Below, piece after piece: positions 17,801 through 26,097 of a stretch of 64,000 bases of DNA. The notes under the pieces were generated by a model that saw nothing but the letters and a program-made list of their open reading frames with translations, made no database searches and was not told the origin of the DNA. The position numbers and the translations under genes were made by a program. Each line of letters begins with the position of its first letter. The first letter of the stretch is position 1. The DNA comes from Methylorubrum salsuginis (GTDB lineage Bacteria; Pseudomonadota; Alphaproteobacteria; Rhizobiales; Beijerinckiaceae), in contig NZ_FOSV01000015.1 of the NCBI RefSeq assembly GCF_900114375.1, positions 1 through 64,000 of the forward strand, in the 5' to 3' direction.

Positions 17801-18509
17801 TGTTGCCGCCGTCCGCCTCGATCTGGATGTGGACCGCGGTGCCGCGGATGCCCATGGTGGCGACCGGCGTGCCGACCTTCATGTCGCCGGACTTGGCGAC
17901 CTTGCCGGCCACGAACGAGATCGTGCCCTGGACGAGGTCGAACAGCGCCGAATTGCCGGACCCGCCCTCGGCGTAGACCATGCCGTTCAGCACCATCCGG
18001 GCGTCGGAGGCGAGGCTGAACAGGGTGCCGTCGAGGAAGGAGACGGCCAGCGAGGAGTCGCGGCCGGTCTGGAGCGCGTCGTTCTTGTAGACGAGGTCGC
18101 CCACCTGCAGCGTGACGCTGGTGCCGTTGCGGATGACGGTGGCGGTGCCGGTCAGCGTCTGGACCCGGCCGATCGGCCCGTTGCCCTCCGGCGCACCGGC
18201 CTGGGCCACCTGCTCGCCATGCGGATGCAGGCTCAAGGCCTCGATGGCGCTCCCGCTCAGCGCGGCGCCGTTCGGCGCCTCCAGCCGCGGGCGCACCTCG
18301 ACCCGGAAATAGTCGTGGACGACGACGCGGTGGAACGCGTCGCCGATGACGAGGTCGGCGCCGACGCGGGCGAACTCGCCGCGGAACAGCAGGGCGGCAT
18401 CGTCGAGCCGAATCGTGCCGCCCGATGCGGCTTCGTAGACGCGAGTGGAGAACAGCCCGCCATAGGACGGGCCGGGCGCCGGCGCCGGAATGTCTTCGAA
18501 AATTCTCAC
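14838..18509 (-). CDS. Large FecR/cadherin-like/RTX surface protein
   Basis: A 1223-residue predicted extracellular protein. Residues about 110-235 form a FecR domain (DALQTGRDSSLAVSFLDGT, then GTPVATMGIRGTAV). A Pro/Gly-rich linker runs from about 313 to 400. Then come VCBS/cadherin-like beta domains: about 420-505 (GTYGELVLHADGTYAYT, ending in GLNDAPTV), about 515-600, about 610-740, and about 755-836 (NDADPDG, GTVTYTPKPGFTGPDSFTYT). Residues 853-1100 are a beta-rich region I do not recognise. RTX calcium-binding repeats follow at about 1110-1150 (LDGRGGDDIILGLGGGD), then a C-terminal region typical of type I secretion substrates. No N-terminal signal peptide is seen, consistent with type I export. 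The start is GTG 18509. It is followed by the CHASE2 cyclase on the same strand after 103 bases. Confidence 0.85.
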   Translation of the reverse strand: MRIFEDIPAPAPGPSYGGLFSTRVYEAASGGTIRLDDAALLFRGEFARVGADLVIGDAFHRVVVHDYFRVEVRPRLEAPNGAALSGSAIEALSLHPHGEQVAQAGAPEGNGPIGRVQTLTGTATVIRNGTSVTLQVGDLVYKNDALQTGRDSSLAVSFLDGTLFSLASDARMVLNGMVYAEGGSGNSALFDLVQGTISFVAGKVAKSGDMKVGTPVATMGIRGTAVHIQIEADGGNTRFSVMTEPDGTVGRFEVYDRSDPSKLLFTVSDPNVATVVIPEDGRAPRIETAQKTPAEIAEENGLVQSLFKTLAESPRLPVVPGPGGGPGSGVPPNAFPDGPGGGGPDSTGPRTPPDTLQPPGPVTPVPGGNEPPREGGSGVPPTEPDPDAPPLAVAPQTVPVVQDAALVTTDPARGLLGSGAVTGSATLSVLAARAGTVLGGADTTLSDGSVTLRGTYGELVLHADGTYAYTADRAAFLSEGRVGTDAFSVTVGGPNGAILHTIFSIDVTGLNDAPTVARPVTLAESRAGEARTLTVADLCAGASDIDGDSLSVTDLTVVSGGGTIVDLGEGRFRYEPGAQSHGTVTLGYRVGDGHGGACLQTATFALIDAEAAPVLTLPGEGARFHEDGAPIRLAEGLIIRDADSAALSRATVRIAEHFQKGADTLGVDLPEGSPIRAHYDARTGVLTLDGAASLSEYRTVLASLTYANGSDAPSEAPRTVSIVVVDSDGVASAPVLRDVAVIATPDAPEARDDNAFVEAGSAVTVAVLVNDADPDGRAVRIDALGEPGHGTVVLNRDGTVTYTPKPGFTGPDSFTYTIRDADGMTAEATVDVIVGRAGHQTVGGDVFLQGAYMEIGIAKHGSLGTESEAPDGFHPQAGGSRQLSFVIDDDGWDTGKETTSNDVTIPGTPEDAIVIAHDGKSFANSERTGTIQFEATTTDTSSGGRLQATTTGATTDGLKVTQVIDLDPNATYFRTTVTLTNTTDATMTDARFLRSFDPDQDAIRYGDYATDNDVLANPTGKGGVAVVQAYGTKSGVSVNLIAFDGAARASSDGFYNHDAYLPNVYDTPKDPDGAHIDTGISLNIKFGDLRPGETKTHTFYTSLNGSQGANDLVVGSSRPETLDGRGGDDIILGLGGGDTLTGGTGRDTFVFDTAAFGKTTITDFTAGADSLEFDRSVFSSAEAVLARATQSGDDVTIAYDRTQVLTLKNVLLDNLHASDIHIL

Positions 18510-18844
18510 GGCCGATCACGTCCCGTTGGGACAGGCGCGTCCCTCGTCAGCACACCTGAGGTGCTAGAGCGAAAGCGTCTGCGCGGGGGTGCGCCCGGTC
18601 ACCGGGCGAACACGGGGCGCTCAAGACATGGACGATCCGGCAACCACGTTGCTCGCAATAAAATCGGACGCGAAACCTTCGACGATCATGATGCCGGCCC
18701 TCAGAATCGTTGGATGTCTGTCGCATCCTCACCCGACCATCGTCCGAAACCGCAGGGGCGTTCAAGCGAAAACGCGCCGCCGGTCTCGGAGTCTGGTGAC
18801 GGCGCCGCCGCCGCGCGACCTCCATTGCAGAAATCGGGCCGAAC
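18510..18844. other. 335-base gap between the FecR/RTX gene and ksgA
   Basis: No gene is supported. Both flanking genes run on the minus strand, so this should contain the end of the lptF-ksgA transcript and the promoter of the FecR/RTX gene. Only minor hairpins are visible (gtcccgttgggac near 18524 and cacctgaggtg near 18555), and no T-tailed terminator. Confidence 0.5.
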
Positions 18845-19717
18845 CTATCGGCTGTCCGCCAGAGCGCGGGCGAGGGCCACGAAACCTTCGACCGGGATTT
18901 CCTCCGCCCGCGCCGTCTCGGGCAGCCCCGCGGCGGCCAGCAGCCCGGCCGGATCGGGGCTCGCCGCCTTGAGGCTCTGGCGCAGCATCTTGCGGCGCTG
19001 GCCGAAGGCCGCGCGGGTCACCCGCTCCAGATCGGCGATGCGGCAGGGCAGGGGATCTTGTCGCGGGCGCAGGTGGACCACGCTGGAGGTCACTTTGGGC
19101 GGCGGCACGAAGGCGCTCGGCGCCACGTCGAACAGGATGGTGGCCTGCGTGCGCCAGCCGCACAGCACGCCGAGGCGCCCGTAATTGGCGCGGTCCGATT
19201 CGTCAGCGACGATGCGCTCGGCCACCTCGCGCTGGAACATCAGCACCGCCGCGTCCCACCAGGGCGGCCACGCCGCGTCGTGGTCGTCGGCGCCGAGCCA
19301 GCCGGTGAGGAGCGGCGTGGCGACGTTGTAGGGGAGGTTGGCGACGATGCGCGCCGGCCCCGCGCCGATCATCGGGCGCGGATCGAACGCGAGGGCGTCG
19401 GCATCGACCACGTCGAGGCGGCCGGGATAATGCGAGGCGATCTCGGCCAGAGCCGGCAGCGCCCGTGGGTCGCGCTCGATGGCGATGACGCGTTGGGCGC
19501 CCGCCGCCAGCAGGGCGCGGGTCAGGCCGCCGGGGCCGGGGCCGACCTCGACCACGGTGACGCCGTCGAGCGAGCCCGCGCCGCGGGCGATGCGCCCCGT
19601 GAGGTTGAGATCGAACAGGAAGTTCTGGCCGAGCGCCTTCTTCGGCTCCAGGCCGTGGCGGCGCACGACCTCGCGCAGCGGCGGCAGGCCGTCGGAACTG
19701 ACGGGTTCGGTCGTCAT
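18845..19717 (-). CDS. ksgA: 16S rRNA dimethyladenosine transferase
   Basis: Cytoplasmic enzyme (RsmA/KsgA) that dimethylates the two adjacent adenosines in the 3' terminal helix of 16S rRNA during small-subunit assembly. The 290-residue protein has the family start KKALGQNFLFDLN, the SAM loop VVEVGPGPGGLTRALL, and the catalytic NLPYNV motif. It is the last gene of the lptF-lptG-lptD-pdxA-ksgA series and starts 12 bases after the pdxA stop, an arrangement known in many proteobacteria. Confidence 0.96.
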   Translation of the reverse strand: MTTEPVSSDGLPPLREVVRRHGLEPKKALGQNFLFDLNLTGRIARGAGSLDGVTVVEVGPGPGGLTRALLAAGAQRVIAIERDPRALPALAEIASHYPGRLDVVDADALAFDPRPMIGAGPARIVANLPYNVATPLLTGWLGADDHDAAWPPWWDAAVLMFQREVAERIVADESDRANYGRLGVLCGWRTQATILFDVAPSAFVPPPKVTSSVVHLRPRQDPLPCRIADLERVTRAAFGQRRKMLRQSLKAASPDPAGLLAAAGLPETARAEEIPVEGFVALARALADSR

Positions 19718-19729
19718 GGGCGGGTTTTT

Positions 19730-20782
19730 CTACGAGCGGACGGGGAAGGGGGTGACGTTGCTCGACGCCAGCCGCCGCGCCAGCTTGAGCGCCGCGATCA
19801 GGCTGTCGGGCCGGGCGACGCCCTTGCCGGCGATGTCGAAGGCGGTGCCGTGGTCGGGCGAGGTCCGGACGAAGGGCAGCCCCAGCGTGACGTTCACGCC
19901 CTCGTCGAAGGCGAGCGTCTTGATCGGGATCAGCGCCTGATCGTGGGTCGGGCACAGCGCCACGTCGTAGGTCGCCCGGGCGCGCTCGTGGAACAGGGTG
20001 TCGGCCGGCAGCGGACCGCGGATGTCGATGCCCTCGGCGCGGAGCGCGGCGACGGCGGGCGCCAGCACGTCGCGGTCCTCGGTGCCCATGGTGCCGGACT
20101 CGCCGGCATGCGGGTTGAGGCCCGACAGGACGAGGCGCGGCTTTTCGTAGCCGAAGCGGGCGCGCAGATCCGCCTCGACGATGCGGGCCGTACGCTCGAC
20201 GAGGGCTTGCGTCAGTAGTTCCGGAACCCGGCGCAGGGCCACGTGGATCGTCACGGGGACGACGCTCAAGGTCTCGCTCCACAGGAGCATCACCGGCAGC
20301 GGCGGCTCGCGGCCGGGGCCGGCCGAGAGCGCGGCCAGGAACTCGGTATGGCCCGGATGGGCGAAGCCGACCTTGGTCAGCACGAACTTGGCGATGGGGT
20401 TCGTCACCACAGCCGACGCACGGCCCGTCCGCACCAGATCCACGGCCGCCGTGATCGATTCGACGATCGCCCCGGCATGGGCCGAATCCGGCGCGCCGGG
20501 CACGGCCTCGACCGTCGCGCCGCTCGGCAGCGGCAGCACGGGGAGGGCGCGGGGAAACACCTCGACGGCATCGTCCGGCTCGACCTCCGCCACCGGCACC
20601 GACAGGCCGAGCCGGTGGGCGGTGCGCTCCAGGAAGTCGGGATCGCCGATCAGCTGGAACGGCGGCACGTCCCGCTCCGCCCGCAGCCGCCACGCGGCGA
20701 GCGCGAGTTCCGGTCCGATCCCTGAAGGGTCGCCGAGGGTGAGGGCAAGCGGGCGTTCGGCGGGGGGCATCGGGGCGGACAT
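19730..20782 (-). CDS. pdxA: 4-hydroxythreonine-4-phosphate dehydrogenase
   Basis: Cytoplasmic NAD-dependent, metal-dependent dehydrogenase of the DXP-dependent vitamin B6 pathway. At 350 residues it has the usual length. Family motifs are TLGDPSGIGPELA at the N terminus, VVTNPIAKFVLTKVGFAHPGHTEFLA with the metal-binding histidine region, the GLNPHAGESGTMG block, and DQALIPIKTLAFDEGVNVTLGLPFVRTSPDHGTAFDIAGKG split over the C terminus. It lies just upstream of ksgA. The expected neighbour surA, between lptD and pdxA in many relatives, is missing. Confidence 0.96.
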   Translation of the reverse strand: MSAPMPPAERPLALTLGDPSGIGPELALAAWRLRAERDVPPFQLIGDPDFLERTAHRLGLSVPVAEVEPDDAVEVFPRALPVLPLPSGATVEAVPGAPDSAHAGAIVESITAAVDLVRTGRASAVVTNPIAKFVLTKVGFAHPGHTEFLAALSAGPGREPPLPVMLLWSETLSVVPVTIHVALRRVPELLTQALVERTARIVEADLRARFGYEKPRLVLSGLNPHAGESGTMGTEDRDVLAPAVAALRAEGIDIRGPLPADTLFHERARATYDVALCPTHDQALIPIKTLAFDEGVNVTLGLPFVRTSPDHGTAFDIAGKGVARPDSLIAALKLARRLASSNVTPFPVRS

Positions 20783-20857
20783 GGACGGGAGCTATACAGC
20801 GATCCCGCCCGCTTGCCGACGCGTGAGAGCATCGTGCCGGCGATCCCCCATCACGAT

Positions 20858-20923
20858 GCGCTCGGTTGTCGTGCCGCATCGGCTTTGTCCCAAAGCCGGC
20901 TCCCATCTTTCGGGGCGATGCTC
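20858..20923. repeat. Interspersed palindromic repeat A, copy 2
   Basis: This copy matches the element at 1281-1347 over its full length with few differences, including the alternative hairpins cggcttt/aaagccg and the weaker caaag/ctttcgg pair. It sits in the 181-base gap between lptD and pdxA, on the strand of a transcript that probably runs through it, so it would form an RNA hairpin inside the operon. Confidence 0.75.
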
Positions 20924-20963
20924 GCGAGCCGCCGGCCGGATGCAGTCCGGTCGGATACGGCTC

Positions 20964-23600
20964 TCAGCGCACCGCGGCGATGCCGTCCGCGGTCGTCACG
21001 GTGCCGACGTTCTGGCGGAGATCCGCCTCGCCGAGCGTCTTCAGTTCGAGGCGCAGCAGGAAGGTCTGGTTGCGCTCGCGCACGCCGATCGCGGTGGCGA
21101 TGGGCGAGACGATGTAGTTGAGCGAGATCGTCGTGCACTCGTCCTGATAGCCGCCGCCCAGGCTCATGCCGGAGAGGTAGAACGGATTGCCGCTGCGATA
21201 GACCGGGGGGGCGCCGACCGGATTGGCGAGGTAGGTGTTGTAGAGGTCGGTGTAGGTGTCGCGGGCATCGAGATAGTGGGTCAGGTCCACCAGGGCCGAG
21301 CCGGTGAGGAACCAGTTCGGGGTGATCCGATAGGTCGCCGTGGCGGTCACGCCTTCGCGGCGATGGGCGAAGCCGAGAGCCGGCTGGGCTTGGTAGTAGG
21401 AGTAGAACAGCGAGGTCTCGAGCGGCAGGAACGGCGCGAAGCGCGCGGTCACGCCGGTCTCGAAGCGGTTCACGCCGAGGTCGCCCTGGCCGAGCCGGAA
21501 ACGGCTGATGAAGCTGATGTTCTGGTTGGGCGAGAGCTGCGCGCGGCCGACGAAGTCGGAGCGGCGGTCCTCCAGGCCGGAATCGAGCCCGACATTGGCC
21601 AGATCCCCGCGGCGGAACGAGTTGACGCCCGCGATCTGGATCGACTCGCCGAACATCACGTTCGCGTACCAGCCGGACGAGGTGACGACGGAATACTGGC
21701 CGCCGAGATTGGCCCGCACGCCGCCCTCGACCCGATCGTATCCGGAGAACTTGTCCCAGGCGAACAGGGAGGTGTCGTCGAAGACGAGGCTCTGCGCATC
21801 CTCGTTGGGCAGGCGGCCGATCCGGCTCTCGGAGGGCCGGGCGATCACCTGGGCGATCGGCTCGATCGTGTGGACGCCGAGCGCGCCGAAATCGGCGACG
21901 AACGGATAGCGGTAGTCGAGGCCGATCGCCGGCATGACGCGGCCGGTCAGGCCGTCGTCGATATTGGCGATGCTGCCGGCGAACTGGTTCTGGAAGCCGG
22001 TGCGGCTCGGGTTGAGCGAGAACAGGTCGGTGCGAAGATAGGCGAACGGCGTGATGACCTGGCCGGCATCGTCGATGAAGCTGCGCCGCCAAGAGGCCTG
22101 GGCCGAGAGGCGGGTGGTGGTGCCGCCCAAGCCCCGCACGATGCAGCGCTCCCGATTGAACTCCGTGCAGGTCTCGTAGAGCGGGAAGGCCACGCCGTTC
22201 ACGGTCGGGGTGAAGAGGTAGCTGCCGGTGCGCGGGATGCCCTGATAGTCGGTCGCGTCGCGGGTCAGGCTGGTGACGTTGGCCTCGAACCGCACCTCGC
22301 CGCCGATCTTGCCCGGCCCGTCGATGCGCTTGTCGTAGTCGATCACCGGCGCGACGATCGGCTGCTCCTTCTGCCAGTCGAAGCTCGACAGGGCCTTGAA
22401 GTAATAGCCGCGCGCCTCGAACCACGAGCGGTCGCCCTGGCCGATCAGGTAGCCGGTCGAGACCGCCTCACGGAAGTACTCGGTGGTGATGTTCTGGTTG
22501 CGGATGCGGTAATTGTCGAGGAACCACTTGTCGGTGACGCCGACGAGGTCCCACCCCGTGCGCCAGCGCTCGTTGAGGTAGAAACGCCCGCGCGACTCGA
22601 TGGAGCCGCGGAAGTCGCGGTCGGCCGCCCCCAGCGGCCCCGGCAGGAAGGCCGAGGGCGTCGACTGGAAGATGCCCGACAGGCGCACGTTGTACGAGCC
22701 GTTGTCGAGCCGCTGGCGGTACTCGGCCTGTCCAAGCACGCCCTGGCGGCTCAGGAAGGCGGGCGAGAGCGTCAGGTCGTAGCTCGGATCGAGGTTGATG
22801 AAGAAGGGTGTGGACAAGCCGGAGCCGAGGGCCGTCGTGGTGATGAACCGCGGCGTCAGGAAGCCGGTCTTGCGCTTCACCGTCGGGTCGGCCGACTCGA
22901 AATACGGCATGTAGGCGACCGGGATGCCGCCGATCTCCAGCGCCGCGTCCTCGTACGAGATCGTGTGGGTCTCGTTGTTGTGAATGATCTTGGCGGCCTT
23001 GATCTGCCACAGCGGCGGCTTGGCCGGATTGTCCTTGCAGGGCTCGCAGGCGGTGTAGGTGGCGTAATCGAAGCTCGATTGCTCGCCCGCGATCCGCTCG
23101 GCGCGGGGCGCGGAGATGCGGGTGCGCACCACCTCGCCCTTCAGCTCGACGGTCTGCTGGATGCGCAGGGCATCGACGAAGCCGTTCTTGAAGTCGTCGG
23201 TCAGCTCCATCCGGTCGCCGGTGACCAGGGCCCCGGTCTCGTCGGTCAGGCGCACGTTGCCCTCGGCGAAGACCCGCGACGTGCCCCGGTCGTAGCGGAC
23301 CCGGTCGGCCTGGAGGGTGCGGGTGCCGTAGCTCAGCTGCGCGTTGCCGCGGGCGGTGACCGTGTTGCGGTCGTTGTCGTAGATCAGCTCGTCGGCCTCG
23401 ACGAGCAGCCGCTGGCCCTTCGGGTCCTGCGTTGATCCGGCGAGCCGCTCCAGCCCGGCCTGGGCCTGCGCGCGCGACGCGGCGAGCCCGAGGCCCGCCG
23501 TCATGAGCGCAGCCATCGAGACCGTCACGGCGATGTCGGCGACCTTACGCAACGCGCCACCCGTCCCCTGTGCAGCCCCCTGCACGACGCCCCCGTCCAC
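20964..23600 (-). CDS. lptD: LPS assembly outer-membrane protein LptD
   Basis: Outer-membrane beta-barrel translocon that inserts lipopolysaccharide into the outer leaflet. The 878-residue protein has a signal peptide (hydrophobic core VTVSMAALMTAGLGLAAS ending AQAQ). A periplasmic OstA/LptA-like domain follows (about 60-190, VEADELIYDNDRNTVTARGNAQL), with a cysteine pair in TACEPCKDN. The rest is a long barrel of alternating aromatic strands ending with an acidic-poor VTTADGIAAVR tail. The GTG at 23600 is the longest start; a TTG near 23552 would place the signal peptide right at the N terminus and is a fair alternative. It lies 30 bases after lptG. Confidence 0.95.
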   Translation of the reverse strand: MDGGVVQGAAQGTGGALRKVADIAVTVSMAALMTAGLGLAASRAQAQAGLERLAGSTQDPKGQRLLVEADELIYDNDRNTVTARGNAQLSYGTRTLQADRVRYDRGTSRVFAEGNVRLTDETGALVTGDRMELTDDFKNGFVDALRIQQTVELKGEVVRTRISAPRAERIAGEQSSFDYATYTACEPCKDNPAKPPLWQIKAAKIIHNNETHTISYEDAALEIGGIPVAYMPYFESADPTVKRKTGFLTPRFITTTALGSGLSTPFFINLDPSYDLTLSPAFLSRQGVLGQAEYRQRLDNGSYNVRLSGIFQSTPSAFLPGPLGAADRDFRGSIESRGRFYLNERWRTGWDLVGVTDKWFLDNYRIRNQNITTEYFREAVSTGYLIGQGDRSWFEARGYYFKALSSFDWQKEQPIVAPVIDYDKRIDGPGKIGGEVRFEANVTSLTRDATDYQGIPRTGSYLFTPTVNGVAFPLYETCTEFNRERCIVRGLGGTTTRLSAQASWRRSFIDDAGQVITPFAYLRTDLFSLNPSRTGFQNQFAGSIANIDDGLTGRVMPAIGLDYRYPFVADFGALGVHTIEPIAQVIARPSESRIGRLPNEDAQSLVFDDTSLFAWDKFSGYDRVEGGVRANLGGQYSVVTSSGWYANVMFGESIQIAGVNSFRRGDLANVGLDSGLEDRRSDFVGRAQLSPNQNISFISRFRLGQGDLGVNRFETGVTARFAPFLPLETSLFYSYYQAQPALGFAHRREGVTATATYRITPNWFLTGSALVDLTHYLDARDTYTDLYNTYLANPVGAPPVYRSGNPFYLSGMSLGGGYQDECTTISLNYIVSPIATAIGVRERNQTFLLRLELKTLGEADLRQNVGTVTTADGIAAVR

Positions 23601-23630
23601 CCGACGCTTCCCTCACCGGACAACCGCGCA

Positions 23631-24719
23631 TCAGCCGTCCTCCTGATAAAGAAGCGTGAGCGTACCGAGGAGACTCCCTACCACGGCGGGGAACCACGCC
23701 GCCACCGTCGGCGCGACCATCCCCGATGCGCCCAGGCCCTCCATGACCTGCCGCGCGACGTACAGAACGAAGCCCGCCGCCACTCCACCGAGCACCAGCT
23801 TGCCGACCCCACCAAACCTGAAGAACCTTAAGGAAACCGTTGCCGCCACGAGAACCATCGCGAGGTAGAGCAGGGGGGTCGCCAGCAAGACATCGTACTG
23901 GAGGCGGTAACGCGTGGCATCCAGCCCCGCCCGCTCGTGGCGTGCGATGGTCTCGGGGAGTTGCCAGAAGGGCACAGATTCCGGGGGGGTGAAGCGCTGC
24001 CGGATCTGGCTGAGATCGAGGGTCGAGGCGATCAGGTAGCTGTCGTGGCTCTCGGGCGGCGAATCCTTGGTGAGGACGCGCACGTCCTGCAGCTCCCACC
24101 ATCCGTCGTGCAGAATCGCACGCGCCGCCTCGACCTGGGCGGTGAAGACGCCCGCCTCGTCGAACAGGAAGGCGGTGACGCCGGCGAGCGTGGTGGTGCC
24201 CTCGATGGCGGTTTCGGCCCGCAGGATCGCCTGCCCGTCGATGCTGCGCTGGCGGATCCAGAGATCCTTGCCGGTGCCGGCCCGGGGGGATTTGGCGAAG
24301 ATCTTGGCCTCGATCTCGCTGGAGCGCTGCTTGAGCGCCGCCGAGAGGGGATTGTAGGCGCCGATGGCGACGACACCGATGGCGAGCGCCACGAAGGCAC
24401 CGGGCTGGAGGAACTGCCAGGCCGAGATGCCGGCGGCGCGGGCCACCACCAGTTCGAGCTTGCGCGAGAGCTGGAGCAGGGCGGCCATGGAGCCGAACAG
24501 GATCGCGAAGGGCAGCACGCTCTCGGCGACCGCGGGGGTGCGGTAGAGGGCGAGCTGGGCCATCAACCCGGGCGAGGCCCCCTGCGCGTCGCCCGCGCGG
24601 CGCAAGAGCTCGACGAAGTCGAGGGTGTAGACGAGCGCGAACACCGTGACGAACACGCCGAGGATGGTGCGCACGAAGCGCCACGCGAAGTAGCGCCCGA
24701 GCGTCGGCCCGATCAGCAT
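23631..24719 (-). CDS. lptG: LPS export ABC transporter permease LptG
   Basis: Inner-membrane permease that, with LptF and the LptB ATPase, extracts LPS and drives it onto the Lpt bridge. The 362-residue protein shows the YjgP/YjgQ layout: an N-terminal group of helices (LGRYFAWRFVRTILGVFVTVF), a periplasmic beta-jellyroll domain (about 130-260, including WIRQRSIDGQAIL), and C-terminal helices. It follows lptF by 13 bases and precedes lptD by 30, so the three are surely one transcript. LptF and LptG are told apart here by order and by the typical short C-terminal end of LptG. Confidence 0.94.
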   Translation of the reverse strand: MLIGPTLGRYFAWRFVRTILGVFVTVFALVYTLDFVELLRRAGDAQGASPGLMAQLALYRTPAVAESVLPFAILFGSMAALLQLSRKLELVVARAAGISAWQFLQPGAFVALAIGVVAIGAYNPLSAALKQRSSEIEAKIFAKSPRAGTGKDLWIRQRSIDGQAILRAETAIEGTTTLAGVTAFLFDEAGVFTAQVEAARAILHDGWWELQDVRVLTKDSPPESHDSYLIASTLDLSQIRQRFTPPESVPFWQLPETIARHERAGLDATRYRLQYDVLLATPLLYLAMVLVAATVSLRFFRFGGVGKLVLGGVAAGFVLYVARQVMEGLGASGMVAPTVAAWFPAVVGSLLGTLTLLYQEDG

Positions 24720-24732
24720 CGCCCAGGCCCCC

Positions 24733-25902
24733 TCAGGCGGAGCCCGCCTGCGGGCGCCGCCGCAGGGAGGCGACGAGGGCCCGCCGCCCCCTGGCGAGGC
24801 GCTCGCTGAAGGCCCGGACCTGCGCCCCGCCGAAGATCAGCAGGGCGGACACCGCGATGGCGCCGAGCGGCGCGGCGTAGATCGCCGCCACGGCGCCGGG
24901 GCTGCGCACGGCGGCGCTGCTGGCGGCAAAGCCCGCGATGCGCAGGACCACGACCCCGATCACCGCCCCCGCCACCGCGAGCCCGCGCCCCTGGCGCGTG
25001 GTGCGCGGATCGCCGAGCGCGGCGAACGCGATGAAGGTGAGGGCCAGCGGATAGAGCCACGCGGACAGCCGGTCGTGCAGCTCGGCGCGGAAGCGGCCCT
25101 TCTGCGACTGGTAATAGGCCTCCGAATGGTCGGGGAAGAGCAGGGCCGTGGTCGAGCGCTCGCGCGGCTTGTAGACCACCTCCGCGTCCGGCGGCGTGAA
25201 GGCGGCCAGATCGACGGCGTAGCGCTCGTAGCTCACGATCGAGGAGTCGCGGCTGTCCTTCTGCTGGCGGTGGATGCTGCCCTTCTCCAAGACGAGATAG
25301 GTCTGCCCGTCGGCTTCCGCGACGCGCCCGCGCTCGGCCAGATAGACCACCGCCTTGCCGGGATCGCGCTTGTCCTGGATGAACAGCCCCTGGAGCGAGC
25401 CGTCGGGTCCGCGCTCGCGGAAATGGAAGGTGATGCCGCTGTCGAGCTGCGTGAACTGGCCCTCCTTGACGACGTTGGCGACGAAATCCCCGCGCACGCG
25501 GGTCAGCACGTCGCGCAATTCCTGGAAGGAAGAGGGCATCACCTGGATCGTCAGGAAGGCGGTGACGATGCTGACGGTGAGCGCGAGGGTGAGGAACGGC
25601 CTCAGGATGCGGCGCGGCGCCATGCCGGCCGCCGACATCACGATCAGCTCGGAATCGCCGTTGAGCTTGTTGAGCGCGTAAACGCAGGCGATGAACAGCG
25701 CGACCGGGGCGATCACGGTGATCAGCGTCGGCAGCGACAGCCCGGTGATGAACAGGAAGACGAGGAGCGTCTGGCCCTTGGCGGTCACGAGGTCGAGCTC
25801 GCGCAGCGCCTGCGTCACCCAGATCGTGCCGGTGAGCCCGATCAGGCAGGCGAGGAAGGCCCCGAGCGCGATCCTGAATATGTAGCGCTCGATCTGGCTC
25901 AT
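24733..25902 (-). CDS. lptF: LPS export ABC transporter permease LptF
   Basis: Partner permease of LptG, 389 residues. It opens with ERYIFRIALGAFLACLIGLT, has the conserved GDSELIVMSAAGM loop after the second helix pair (contact region for the LptB ATPase), a periplasmic jellyroll domain around 130-270, and three C-terminal helices. It is the first gene of the lptF-lptG-lptD-pdxA-ksgA run. Its promoter must lie in the 195-base divergent gap shared with parD. Confidence 0.94.
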   Translation of the reverse strand: MSQIERYIFRIALGAFLACLIGLTGTIWVTQALRELDLVTAKGQTLLVFLFITGLSLPTLITVIAPVALFIACVYALNKLNGDSELIVMSAAGMAPRRILRPFLTLALTVSIVTAFLTIQVMPSSFQELRDVLTRVRGDFVANVVKEGQFTQLDSGITFHFRERGPDGSLQGLFIQDKRDPGKAVVYLAERGRVAEADGQTYLVLEKGSIHRQQKDSRDSSIVSYERYAVDLAAFTPPDAEVVYKPRERSTTALLFPDHSEAYYQSQKGRFRAELHDRLSAWLYPLALTFIAFAALGDPRTTRQGRGLAVAGAVIGVVVLRIAGFAASSAAVRSPGAVAAIYAAPLGAIAVSALLIFGGAQVRAFSERLARGRRALVASLRRRPQAGSA

Positions 25903-26050
25903 CCCGCGCCCTCGCGCCGTCCCCGCCCTGTATTCTCGCCCCTCGGCGCGGCCAAGCCAAGCCGTGTCGCCCGGACGGTTCGGGGCGCCCGGAATGCGGC
26001 TGTTTCGGGGCGGGGGGCTGGAGGTGCGCCGCGTCTGCCGGACTATGCGC

Positions 26051-26065
26051 CAGTGATTTTCACTG
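26051..26065. promoter_or_regulatory. Candidate ParD autoregulatory operator
   Basis: Inverted repeat cagtga/tcactg with a 3-base spacer lies 32 bases before the parD start, in a short AT-richer segment that looks like its promoter. ParD antitoxins usually repress their own operon by binding palindromes at this position; that role here is inferred. Confidence 0.5.
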
Positions 26066-26097
26066 TAATCTCCGTCATAGGAAGCCAGGAGATCGGA

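Noticed and set aside
14490..19184. Plus-strand open frame of over 1500 codons opposite the FecR/RTX gene
   Set aside because: Antisense shadow; the minus-strand reading has FecR, cadherin-like and RTX domains in order, while this one has none.
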